Both the position numbers and the translations under genes were made by a program. A stretch of 64,000 nt of DNA, taken from the NCBI RefSeq assembly GCF_902830275.1, contig NZ_CADESW010000030.1, forward strand, positions 1 through 64,000, written 5' to 3'. Every line of letters begins with the position of its first letter. The first letter of the stretch is position 1. Shown one piece after another: positions 47,801-55,214 of the stretch. The DNA is from Burkholderia stagnalis. Lineage in GTDB: Bacteria; Pseudomonadota; Gammaproteobacteria; Burkholderiales; Burkholderiaceae. The notes under the pieces were generated by a model, which saw nothing but the letters and a program-made list of their open reading frames with translations, did no database searches and was not told where the DNA came from.

Positions 47801-50800
47801 AACACATTGCCCGCCAACGTGGCGCTGCCGTTCGTTGCGGTCAATGTGCTGCTGCCGACTGCGATCGTCGCACCGACGCTCACGTTGTTGGCGGCCGTCG
47901 CCGACAGGTTGTTGCCCGTCTGGATCGCGCCCGTGATACCGATGTTGTTGCCGGCTGTCAGCGTCGTGTCGTTGGCGACGTTGACTGCGCCGTTTCCGGT
48001 CACGTTTCGTCCAGCGGCAACGCTCGCATTGCCGCTGCCATCGACCTCGAGCCCGCCGTTCAGGTTGACGTCGCGCGCCGCAGTAAGCGATGTGCTCTGC
48101 CCGCTATGGACGTTGCCAGAGATCGCCGCGTCCTGCCCGGCAGTTACCGTGATGGTTCCGGGGCTCGCCAGCGTGCCGGCGATCGCGACATTGCCCGCCC
48201 CCGAGCTAAGCTGCGCGTTGCCTGCGCTGTAGACGTCGCCGCCAAGATTGGCGCCTTGCTGCCCATTGGCCGTGAGACGCCCGAGCGTCGTCACGCTGCC
48301 AGACGTCGACAGCGTGCCGTTGGCCGCCGACAGCGACATGTCGCCCAAGGACGCGGCGGAACCGTTGACGGCAGTGTTGCCGCCTGACGTAACGGTCAGT
48401 GTCGAACCGCCGACGGCGTTGCCGTCAATCGTCGTGTCCGTGCCGCTTCGAATGTCGACCGCACCGGGCGCCGAAACCGTACCGCCGAGCGACGTGCTGC
48501 CTCCCGCCGTCGAGCTCAGCGTGCTGCCGCTCTGCAACGCACCCGCCAGCGCAATGTTCTGGCCGGCCGAAAGCGACACCGCACCGGTCGACGATGCGAG
48601 GTTGCCGTTTCCGGTAATCGAACCGCTCTGCGCGGCGATCGCAATCGGACCTGTGGCCTGTGCCGTGCCGCCCAGCGCCGTGTCCTGCGCGGCAGTGACC
48701 GACAACGCGCCGTTGGTCAGGACATTCCCCCCGACCGCGGCAGTTCCCGTCTGCACCGTGATCGATGTATCACCCACGGCGGAAACCGCACCGTTCACGG
48801 CGGCATTGCGCCCCGCCTGCACGCTGACCGTACTGCCACCTGCGACGCTTCCCGTTTCGGTCGCATCGCGCCCGGCGGTAATCGAGATTGCCCCCGGTGC
48901 CGAAACATCGGCCAGCGTGACGTCCTGCCCAGCCTTCGCCACTACCGCACCGCCGCTTTGCACCGCGCCGCTATAGGCGAGGTTCTGGCTCGCCGACAGA
49001 TTGACGTTCCCTTGAGTCGTGCGGATCGAACCATTGCCGGTCAAACTGCCGTTCGTCGCGGTGAGCGTCGCGTCGCCGGCCGTTGCCAGTGCGCCATTGA
49101 CCACCACGCTACTGCCAGACACGCTGGCCGTCCCGGCCTGCGTCTGCCCGCCGAGCGTCGTGGTGCCGCTTGCCTGGACGGTCAACGCGCCGGGCGTCAC
49201 GGCCGTGCCAGCCAGCGTCGCATCGCCGCTGGCCGCGGTCACCATCAAGGGTCCTTGCGCCGATGCATTGCCGCCAACAACGGCGCTCTGCCCTGCCGTG
49301 ACCGATAGCCCCGCATTGCTGATTGCGTTGCCATTGATCTGTGTGGTACCTGTCGTCGCCGTGATCGACGTATTGCCAATACCCGACACCGCCCCGTTCA
49401 CCGTCGCATTGCGACCGCCCGCCAAAGCGACCGTGTTGCCGCCCTGCACCTGCCCATTGATATTCAGATCACGGCCGGCGGTTGCCGTGATCGCGCCTGG
49501 CGCGGACAGCGCCGAGCCGACCGTCAGGTCACCATTCGTCGTCTGCAGTGCAATGTCGTGCGCGGACAGCGTGCCGATCGTCATCGATTGGCCAGCAATC
49601 AGACTCGCGGCGCCGTTCGCCGCGACGGATGCCGCGTTGAGATTGCCGCCAGCGGTCATCGTGACGTTCTGGCCGGCCGACACCGAGCCCGGCGCGTTGA
49701 CGTCGCCGTTCGCGTTGACCGTGTAGTTCTGGTTCGCGAACCCCGTGCCGCCAAGCGTGGTGTTGCCCGCGCCGGTCAGGGTGACGTTCTGATTGGCGAA
49801 CGTCTGGCCGACTGCGATATCGCCGTTCGAATTGACCACCACATTGCCCGCAGTCGCCGACAGCGGGCCTCGGGTGTTGACGCCCATGCCCGCCGCGGTC
49901 GACACGATGTAGACGGTGCCGCTCGTCACCGAGCCAAACTGGTTCGCGTCGACGGCAACGGTCCTGCCGATCGCCGCAGCGGTGTTCGTCGTCCCGTTCG
50001 GGGACATCCCGTACGTGGTGCCGGTCGCATCCGTCGCCACCGGCGTGACGATCTGGTTGCCGGTCACCACGTTGACGCGCTGATCCGCCCGCAGCGGCGC
50101 GTTGATCCTGACACTTTGGCCGATCAGGTCGATGTTCCCCACTGTGCCCTCGATCCCCGCGCCGGGGCCGTTCACACCGGCCGGGCCGCTGATCGTGATG
50201 GCCCCCGACCGCACGTCGTAGGCCACTGCACCCGCGTGCGCAAAATCGGTCGCGGTGCCGCCGACGCCCGTCAGGAATTGCGGCGTACCGGTCGTCAGGG
50301 TCACGCCGGGAGCATTCGTCAGCGACATGCCATTGACGGAAACGCCGCCAGGAGCCGCCACGATGACGGTCGCGGGTGCTCCGAACACCTCGAGCGGCCC
50401 GTTCAACGTCGCAATAGCGTTCGACGTGACCTGGTTGATAATCGTCGATGCCGGTCGTCCGTTCAGGTTCGGATTCGCGCCGAGCGTGCCGCCGAGCAAG
50501 GGAGTCCCGGCCACGGTGCTGTTATTGAGCACCAAACCTCGCGAATCGACGTCGAATGACTGGTATTGCCCAACGCTGATGCCGTTGCCGTTGGCGGCCG
50601 GGATATTGATGGCGGGCACGCCCGTGCTGGTCTGTGTGACGGACGGCTGGAACGTGATCGGTGCACGTGGATCGACGATCGGCTCAGCGTGCGCAACCTC
50701 ATCTGCGAGAAACACAGCCGGCGCAAAATACGTAACCGCGACCATGATGAGCGCGGTTACGCGCATCCAGAACGGACGCGCCGCGTCGATGCCGCTTGTC

Positions 50801-50898
50801 GGAGCGGCAATTTGGCAGTCGGCCCATTTTGAGCCGCGTGCCATGTCGCGCTGGAACAGACGCACTGCAAGCGCCTTTCGGGTGGTCTCGATGCACAT
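41821..50898 (-). CDS. cdiA: Contact-dependent inhibition exoprotein CdiA (BcpA-like)
   Basis: A 3025-residue two-partner-secretion exoprotein carrying a toxin to neighbouring cells. A long N-terminal extension with a hydrophobic core (about residues 45-66) ends near AHAEP. The TPS domain follows (about 80-320); the usual NPNGI motif is replaced by APGGV. Residues of roughly 320-1700 are beta-helical FHA repeats rich in AGQ(N/D) motifs. Haemagglutinin repeats, a Gly/Ala-rich pretoxin segment and a junction AAQNNALNND near 2756 follow. The last 270 residues form the C-terminal region, with a nuclease-like end (GHIADTQENRALL, DKYGTMWSAQL, GTQVWVQTRNGQIWNGGVN). This tail and cdiI have lower GC than the rest. 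The start ATG at 50898 has only a weak ribosome site. Confidence 0.93.
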   Translation of the reverse strand: MCIETTRKALAVRLFQRDMARGSKWADCQIAAPTSGIDAARPFWMRVTALIMVAVTYFAPAVFLADEVAHAEPIVDPRAPITFQPSVTQTSTGVPAINIPAANGNGISVGQYQSFDVDSRGLVLNNSTVAGTPLLGGTLGANPNLNGRPASTIINQVTSNAIATLNGPLEVFGAPATVIVAAPGGVSVNGMSLTNAPGVTLTTGTPQFLTGVGGTATDFAHAGAVAYDVRSGAITISGPAGVNGPGAGIEGTVGNIDLIGQSVRINAPLRADQRVNVVTGNQIVTPVATDATGTTYGMSPNGTTNTAAAIGRTVAVDANQFGSVTSGTVYIVSTAAGMGVNTRGPLSATAGNVVVNSNGDIAVGQTFANQNVTLTGAGNTTLGGTGFANQNYTVNANGDVNAPGSVSAGQNVTMTAGGNLNAASVAANGAASLIAGQSMTIGTLSAHDIALQTTNGDLTVGSALSAPGAITATAGRDLNINGQVQGGNTVALAGGRNATVNGAVSGIGNTSITATTGTTQINGNAISNAGLSVTAGQSAVVGGNASAQGPLMVTAASGDATLAGTAVTPGALTVQASGTTTLGGQTQAGTASVSGSSVVVNGALATAGDATLTATNGSLTGNGSIRTTQGNVNLSASQNLAYSGAVQSGGAVVAKAGQDVTLADVSAPGAISITAGRDATETGSVAGGSTVSVQAGRNAAVNGAVSAVGDTSITVQTGTAAVGGNVLTNGALSVTAAQDTALGGTAQATGPIAIAAQSGSITGNGNLASSTGAVSLSAGQNIALAGALQSGSTLSSTAGGSTSLGGTVSAPGAVDIRSGTDTTIDGNAVGGSTLTVTSGGNTAVNGSAASLGDMSLSAANGTLSTSGSVTTLGRLTANGQQGANLGGDVYSAGNAQLSSGAGNVAIAGTLASPGTITVTAGQDAAISGNVHSGQSTSLTAARDVNLNGGLEVDGSGNASVAAGRNVTGNGAVNVANDTTLTAGNNIGITGAIQTGNNLSATAANNVSVGATIAVGSSTLTATNGSATLAGNVLSGGAAAITAGGDINAQGSVVSLGDLSANARSGSLTAAGPVSTAGNANLSAGQNLTLNGQATVSKDATLTGANIATQGLSVGGNLTATASGNLDTSAGQLNQPFSASAPAVSVGGDAVMSGANVVTANAVVAGTTQISGTQSLTTGGTAAYKGSATLAGGTVNNVGTQMAAGNLTVSGSNVSNTGTLSSLATTNVNASNLTNSGSIYGATSGLNVSGTTTNSGSLLATNALSLTTTALINRGGTIFAGDVNNQSAPTGDVVVTVNGSSGSFDNTSGQILAQHNLTLNLPNQAFDPSAATAGTINLGNALAINAQQVNNSGTWAMPGNSVSLNTTQGLTNTGTISKSGDITLSTSGTLTNSGTISAGNNVNLSGTVLNQTGATITANQDVNLSGAVTNAGTVSAVRDVNLSGTSYDNSGATTKAGRDLNANLSGDLVNVAGTISAQNNVTINAANVNNSRAGGNTTSTTTTTTDINTAGLGRELLASPMGTETLSVTYENIVSGSVSTDSATITARVGDLQPSSATSMSAPDLSGGTLYGVALPTVTRTTTTTQASGAAGVIAAGQDLSITTGTLNNHGSTISAGHNATLNVAALDNGGDAKVTTITDSIDAASYAAFLTQLKAAYTAGSLVVLPDASFTTTANITPSQVSAPALQTSTISSYTSQNAGQIIAGNNLNLNGTGSNLTNAGNLYAGQDLTIHANAFTNQGYHASSVTSTVGCAAGVSDTQCGYQYITTAFPSGFSYDRPGQAFSDARPIIEMYFHSQSTALFTSGPGNDSIGIFGDQISTQSYSYTQTNNTVFAGRDLTIAAPTVSNNYGNLLAGRDVVIGGAGTSRDNTDPTNSQTTLTQSASVTNSSGNLQAGRDIAISTATLTNTLSAPQQVYQNYGTTARYGCSGAYQHYCDAFVDMQSGSASTIIANRNLSISAGGVANTGSLITAGGQASIAVASTVTNQDQTLNAYWHDAFYGGIVGGSQPPDNFGCGNSGTCSTLFGSAYRSNAGIQPPTPSASLPGTIQAPSLTVTAGGTLQNSGNVMGQQVALTGATLVNGLTSPNVYTPQPTASQQVIPLGPVGVPTNAGAAQNGANAVANSAIQSSIVAGMVTRGTTTAIASQTVGAAVAPTLAQASVPGAGSSLGLSAGAASMPSTSPVQTISTQSNGPSPAYLINNPASQVIGGIGPSDLVANLPANLRPGSTLFYYDPFSENQVLQQVALAQTGKASFIDGLKFDSQKQKSVTEQEKSVLYANAIAYAKAHNIALGTALSSQQVAALDAPMLWYVEETVPEPGCTATGVASCPTVAALMPQVYLPQNYAVVQHDGTIVGQDVSLTATNKGTITNTGTIAASGTLSINAGTVTNQQRSTDVGTIYTYLPDVMGLMTTTGTVAQQGGFMSAANYDLNVDRLNQVGGALQKLDPNGQANASATADQLAALKSQLGGNFTQSTVSDNLHTSFQSLAESPGLFEQIGMAVTAVVASFITAGVATGLMAGGALAGTVGGSMVSAGAGGFSASAISQASTGQFSFTAALQSGLTSAVTAGLTNGITYSPDAGVGWAGLGGQIGDNSLSALAGVKNVGGAIVPQAGASTATTIGQTALALGAEATIQAGVQTAIQGGSFLTNLRNSAVADLAAAVAYGIGDATNPYSVQNVLEHAVLGCAAGAAMGQGCGGGAVGAATSAVISPLLVYAAANSGADAAAQQALVGGLATAVGGAAAAVAGQNVQAGMTAAQNNALNNDLQHVDKVVQLIDKLRARNPTIAAKYTSDDLLKAAENVYGGNGGPNGMRVWNSLADAQASTVARGTTFYRDAQGQYVEYWKVPAGAEDVARGIVDNAGYTYGPGYADVTKGNLGQLMSTYIAKFGADTSNFQGLGEGAAGLGLAGSLIKKETSAITAGANASGDFVLTDNRATKIFGTRDGHIADTQENRALLTSVANNPATTLGPDKYGTMWSAQLQSDGTQVWVQTRNGQIWNGGVNKTPLPYNPETGLAAPTKPGWKK

Positions 50899-51227
50899 TC
50901 TTTGACTTGTAGTTCTTGTTGTTGGAGTGCTTCTGATGCGGGTCTACGCTTCTCGGAAGCTTGCTATCAGATTATGGTTTCCGCTAACTTAGCATACCGA
51001 ATATTGTTGAGACCGGCTCGAGACGAAATTTGACGATTATTGAACTTGTATTACGGCAGCTTCACGAGGAAACTTTAGGGAATCTCCCTGCGAAAATTTC
51101 TTACATTCATTATGTCCTTTAGGAATTAAGCGAAACTGCGTCTTACGACTTCGATTTTCTCGCAAAGCAGGTCGACAATTTTTTTGATCTGCTACAGGAC
51201 TCCTGGACAGAAACGAGAGTTAGCGTT
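50899..51227. other. AT-rich region upstream of cdiA
   Basis: About 330 strikingly AT-rich bases without a gene, holding the presumed cdiA promoter and a long leader. It contains an inverted repeat GCTAA-C-TTAGC near 50987-50997. No clear sigma70 hexamer pair was found. The AT-richness is typical of H-NS-type silenced DNA upstream of surface-protein genes; that is inference. Confidence 0.45.
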
Positions 51228-51500
51228 TCAGAGTAACTTTCCCCATGCGCGTGTGAAGTTCGCTGTCGCCGCTGTTTTTGCCTTGGTCTTGCGTCCACGC
51301 TTCTTGGCTTCGATATAGTCCACACCGTCGCGCACCTGTGCACCGATAGTCGTCGGTATTCTCGATCGAAACTGTGCGCTGCTCGGCATTGATTCTGACG
51401 CGAAAAAGCAAATTTCTCGAACCGTCCGGGCCGACGCGCAGGAACAGCCCGCACTCGTCCGACAGGAGATGCCACTTTCCGAGCGCCTTCGCGGCCTGGA
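51228..51500 (-). pseudogene. Decayed integrase-like fragment (N-terminal arm-binding type)
   Basis: On the minus strand one frame reads GKWHLLSDECGLFLRVGPDG then SRNLLFRVRI, and after a frame change another reads AQVRDGVDYIEAKKRGRK. This order resembles the N-terminal domain of P4-type tyrosine integrases (L-S-D-x-x-G-L-x-L-x-V-x-P-x-G-S-K, then A-R-x-x-x-x-x-G-x-D-P-x-x-x-K). No catalytic domain remains and no intact reading frame is present. The similarity is weak and rests on my recollection of the family pattern, so confidence is low to moderate. Confidence 0.4.
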
Positions 51501-51790
51501 TTTGTCCCTGCAGTTAATATCGTCCTCAGGCTGGCCCATGCATGGCCAAGTAGATGCCTGCCCACCATGGACACTAAAAAGTCGCGGCTCGTACAGACTT
51601 TCGGCAGATGTCGGCAGACCATCACCCTTCCCCCCGAAAGCCCTTGTCAGCGCGGGCGTGGACAGATTCCTCCTCCCGCCGCCCCACCCCGCCAAACATC
51701 ACAAATCTTTTAACTTTCCGTGAGGACTTCGACACCGCACCGTTCCTACGATGGGCGCATGTTTCCAGGACCCGCCCCGAGGAGCCCATC

Positions 51791-52306
51791 ATGCACACCC
51801 GCAGACGCTTTCTGTTTGCCGGCGCCACCGGTCTCGCCGCCCTTGCCGCGCTGACCTCGGCCGGCCGCCGCGCGCTGCTGCGCGAGGCCGTCGCCGCCCC
51901 CGCGGCCGCCGGCCTCGAAGTCACCCACACCGACGCCGAATGGCGCCGGCTGCTCACTCCCGCCCAGTACGAGATCCTGCGCGAGGCCGGCACCGAGCGG
52001 CCCTACAGCAGCCCGCTCAACGCCGAGCACCGTCCCGGCACGTTCGCGTGCGCGGGCTGCCAGCTTGCGCTGTTCTCGTCGACGACCAAGTTCGACAGCC
52101 ATACCGGCTGGCCGAGCTTCTGGGCGCCGCTCGACCATGCAGTCGTGACGAAGACCGACCTGTCGTTCGGGATGATGCGCACCGAAGTGCTGTGCCGCCG
52201 CTGCGGCGGCCATCTCGGCCACGTGTTCGACGACGGGCCGAAGCCGACCGGCCTGCGCTATTGCATGAACGGCCTCGCGCTGGTGTTCCACCCGGCCGCC
52301 GCCTGA
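51791..52306 (+). CDS. msrB: Exported methionine-R-sulfoxide reductase MsrB
   Basis: A 171-residue MsrB reducing the R-epimer of methionine sulfoxide in proteins. A signal with an Arg cluster (MHTRRRFLFAGATGLAALAA) suggests export, possibly by Tat. The catalytic region has the two zinc CxxC pairs (CAGC and CRRC), HTGWPSFW, GGHLGHVFDDGP, and the active-site RYCMNGLAL (RYC with catalytic Cys). GAGGAG precedes the ATG. It is the first gene of msrB-dipZ-msrA. Confidence 0.93.
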   Translation: MHTRRRFLFAGATGLAALAALTSAGRRALLREAVAAPAAAGLEVTHTDAEWRRLLTPAQYEILREAGTERPYSSPLNAEHRPGTFACAGCQLALFSSTTKFDSHTGWPSFWAPLDHAVVTKTDLSFGMMRTEVLCRRCGGHLGHVFDDGPKPTGLRYCMNGLALVFHPAAA

Positions 52307-52336
52307 TCCCGCCCCGACCTTTCCGGAGACCGCCCC

Positions 52337-54184
52337 ATGCTGCTCATCGTCCTCGCCTATCTCGGCGGCGTGCTCACGATCCTGAGCCCGTGCATCCTGC
52401 CCGTGCTGCCGTTCGTGTTCGCCCGCGCCGACCAGCCGTTCCGCCGCTCCGGCCTGCCGCTGCTCGTCGGCATGGCGCTCACGTTCGCGGTCGTCGCGAC
52501 GCTGGCCGCCGTCGGCGGCGGCTGGGCCGCGCAGGCCAATCAGGCCGGCCGCTGGGCCGCCCTCGCGCTGCTCGCCGTGTTCGGGCTGACGCTGCTGCTG
52601 CCGCGGCTGGCCGAGCACCTGACCCGCCCGCTCGTCGCCGCCGGCAACCGGCTCACCGGCCTCGCGCAGCGCGACGGCCGTCCGGCGGGCCCCGGCTCGT
52701 CGTTCGTGCTCGGCATCGCAACCGGCCTGCTGTGGGCGCCGTGCGCGGGCCCGATCCTCGGGCTCGTGCTGACCGGCGCCGCGCTGCGCGGCGCGAACGT
52801 CGGCACGACGCTGCTGCTCGTCGCGTACGCGGCCGGCGCGGCCACGTCGCTCGGCGTCGCGCTGCTGATCGGCGGCAAGGTGTTCGCCGCGATGAAGCGC
52901 TCGCTCGGCGCCGGCGAATGGATCAAGCGCGGGATCGGCACGGCGCTGCTGGCCGGCGTCGGCGCGATCGCGCTCGGGCTCGATACGGGCGCCCTCGCGC
53001 AGCTGTCGACGGTGACCACCGGCGGCCTCGAGGCGAAGCTGGTCGACCGGCTCGGCGGGCGCTCGCAACCCGCGAAGGCGGCAGCCGGCGCACCGGCGGA
53101 CGCCGTCATGGCCGCGGCCGGCGCACCGGCGCAACCGGACGGCGCAATGATGCGGGCCGCCGCCACGTCGCAGCCGCAGGCGATGCGCGCCGCCGCCCCC
53201 GCAGCGCTGCCGGTCGAAGGCACGCTGCCGCCGCTCGACGGCGCGGTGCAATGGCTGAATTCGCCGCCGCTCACCACCGCCGGCCTGCGCGGCAAGGTCG
53301 TGCTCGTCGACTTCTGGACCTATTCGTGCATCAACTGCCTGCGCACGCTGCCCTACATCAACGCGTGGGCGCGCAAGTACGCGCCGTACGGGCTCGTCGT
53401 GATCGGCGTGCACGCGCCGGAATTCGCGTTCGAGCGCGACATCGGCAACGTCCGCAAGGCCGTGCACGATCTCGGCATCGGCTACCCGGTCGCGATCGAC
53501 AACAACTATGCGATCTGGCGCGCATTCGGCAACGAATACTGGCCGGCGCACTACTTCGTCGACGCGCAGGGCCGGATCCGCCGCCATCACTTCGGCGAAG
53601 GCGAATATGCGGAATCGGAGCGCGCGATCCAGGCGCTGCTCGCCGAGGCGGGCCACCCGGAAGCACTGAACGTGCCCGTCGGGCTCGCCGGCGCGCCCGC
53701 GCAAGGCGCGCAGGCCGCCGCCGACAGCGCGGCGGTGCGCTCGCCGGAAACCTACGTCGGCTATGCGCGCGCGGAGGATTTCAGCTCGCCCGGCGGCGTG
53801 GTGCGCGACGCCGCGCATCGCTACGACGCGCCGGCGCGGCCCGGCCTCAACGACTGGGGGCTCGCCGGCACGTGGCAGGTGGGCGCCGAGCATGCGGCGC
53901 TCGCGGCGCCGGCCGGCCGGATCGTCTACCGCTTCCATGCGCGCGACCTGCACCTCGTGCTCGGGCCCGACGCGAACGGCCGCCCGGTGCGCTTCCGCGT
54001 CACGCTCGACGGCGCGGCGCCCGGTGCGGCGCACGGCGCCGACGTGGATGCGCAAGGCTACGGCACCGTGACCGGCCAGCGGCTCTACCAGCTCGTGCGC
54101 CAGGCCGGCCCGATCGCGGACCGCACGTTCTCGATCGAGTTTCTCGACGCCGGCGTGCGCGCCTATGCGTTCACGTTCGGCTAA
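52337..54184 (+). CDS. dipZ: DipZ-type thiol-disulfide transporter (CcdA-like plus thioredoxin-like)
   Basis: A 615-residue inner-membrane protein that should carry electrons from the cytoplasm to the periplasm. Residues 1-230 are a CcdA/DsbD-like membrane domain with the reactive cysteines in LSPCILPVLPFV and LLWAPCAGPILGL. An Ala/Pro-rich linker (about 245-295) leads to a periplasmic thioredoxin-like domain with FWTYSCINCLRTLPYI (CINC) and HAPEFAFERD. The last 140 residues form a beta-rich DipZ C-terminal domain. It lies between msrB (30 bases upstream) and msrA (63 bases downstream), so it most likely supplies reducing power to both. Confidence 0.93.
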   Translation: MLLIVLAYLGGVLTILSPCILPVLPFVFARADQPFRRSGLPLLVGMALTFAVVATLAAVGGGWAAQANQAGRWAALALLAVFGLTLLLPRLAEHLTRPLVAAGNRLTGLAQRDGRPAGPGSSFVLGIATGLLWAPCAGPILGLVLTGAALRGANVGTTLLLVAYAAGAATSLGVALLIGGKVFAAMKRSLGAGEWIKRGIGTALLAGVGAIALGLDTGALAQLSTVTTGGLEAKLVDRLGGRSQPAKAAAGAPADAVMAAAGAPAQPDGAMMRAAATSQPQAMRAAAPAALPVEGTLPPLDGAVQWLNSPPLTTAGLRGKVVLVDFWTYSCINCLRTLPYINAWARKYAPYGLVVIGVHAPEFAFERDIGNVRKAVHDLGIGYPVAIDNNYAIWRAFGNEYWPAHYFVDAQGRIRRHHFGEGEYAESERAIQALLAEAGHPEALNVPVGLAGAPAQGAQAAADSAAVRSPETYVGYARAEDFSSPGGVVRDAAHRYDAPARPGLNDWGLAGTWQVGAEHAALAAPAGRIVYRFHARDLHLVLGPDANGRPVRFRVTLDGAAPGAAHGADVDAQGYGTVTGQRLYQLVRQAGPIADRTFSIEFLDAGVRAYAFTFG

Positions 54185-54247
54185 GCCCATGCCGCACGCC
54201 GGCCGACACCCGTTTTTCCTTCATCCGGATTCATGCAGGAGCACATC

Positions 54248-54994
54248 GTGAACACACCCTCATCGCAACAACACCCGCCGCGACGGCTCGGCCCGTTCGT
54301 CCGGCGTCATCTCGGCGTGCTCGCGCTCGCCGCCGCGGCCGCGTTCGGCTATCAGGGCATCGTCAACTCGGCCGAGCCGACCCAGGTCGTGCCGGCGCCC
54401 ACGCTCGACGAAACGCCCGCTGCATCGCACAACGAGACGGCCGTGTTCGCGGGCGGCTGCTTCTGGGGCGTGCAGGGCGTGTTCGAGCACGTGAAGGGCG
54501 TGAAGCAGGTCACGGCCGGCTACGCGGGCGGCATGGCCGCGACCGCGCATTACGCACTCGTCGGCACGGGGCTGACCGGCCATGCGGAATCGGTCAGCAT
54601 CGTCTACGATCCCGCGCAGATCACCTATGGCCGGCTGCTGCAGATCTTCTTCTCGGTCGCGCACGATCCGACCGAGCTCAACCGCCAGGGGCCCGACGAC
54701 GGCACGCAGTACCGGTCGGCGATCTTCCCGACCAACGCGCAGCAGCGCGCGATCGCGAACGCGTACATCGCGCAGCTCGGCAATGCGCACGCGTTCGCGT
54801 CGCCGATCGTCACGCGCGTCGAGACGTTCAACGGCTTCTATGCCGCCGAGACCTATCACCAGAACTATCTCGAACTGCACCCGGACGCGCCGTACATCGC
54901 GATCAACGACATGCCGAAAGTCGCGGGGCTGAAGCAGCTGTTCCCGTCGATCTACCGGCCCGACGCGGTGCTGTGGCGGCAGACGCGCCTGTGA
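54248..54994 (+). CDS. msrA: Exported methionine-S-sulfoxide reductase MsrA
   Basis: A 248-residue MsrA reducing the S-epimer of methionine sulfoxide. An N-terminal hydrophobic segment (LGVLALAAAAAFGYQGI) gives a signal or anchor. The catalytic motif is VFAGGCFWGVQGVFEHVKGV; DPTELNRQGPDDGTQYRSAI and AAETYHQNYL follow. The GTG at 54248 is preferred because AGGAG lies six bases upstream; an ATG at 54233 would place the ribosome site inside the coding sequence. With msrB and dipZ it forms a periplasmic repair unit. Confidence 0.92.
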   Translation: MNTPSSQQHPPRRLGPFVRRHLGVLALAAAAAFGYQGIVNSAEPTQVVPAPTLDETPAASHNETAVFAGGCFWGVQGVFEHVKGVKQVTAGYAGGMAATAHYALVGTGLTGHAESVSIVYDPAQITYGRLLQIFFSVAHDPTELNRQGPDDGTQYRSAIFPTNAQQRAIANAYIAQLGNAHAFASPIVTRVETFNGFYAAETYHQNYLELHPDAPYIAINDMPKVAGLKQLFPSIYRPDAVLWRQTRL

Positions 54995-55005
54995 CACGCG
55001 CACCC

Positions 55006-55037
55006 GCGCCGCGCATCCCCGGGGCGATGCGCGGCGC
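55006..55037 (+). terminator. Strong hairpin after msrA
   Basis: Perfect 12-bp stem GCGCCGCGCATC / GATGCGCGGCGC with an 8-base loop, starting 12 bases after the msrA stop. No T tract, as often in high-GC genomes. The remaining 175 bases to the Rieske gene show no gene. Confidence 0.6.
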
Positions 55038-55214
55038 GCGGATCGAGGCGCGCACAACGATCCGCGCGGCGCTCGCGTAGAGATCAACCCTAGCCATGCC
55101 GCCCAATGCGGCCTCCGACCCTCTCGGCGCGGCCAGTTTCGCGTAGACTGCATCAGATCCACCGTTCGCATTCGGCGACGGTTGCCGCTCCCGACCCGAA
55201 AGGAGGCGTCGCGC

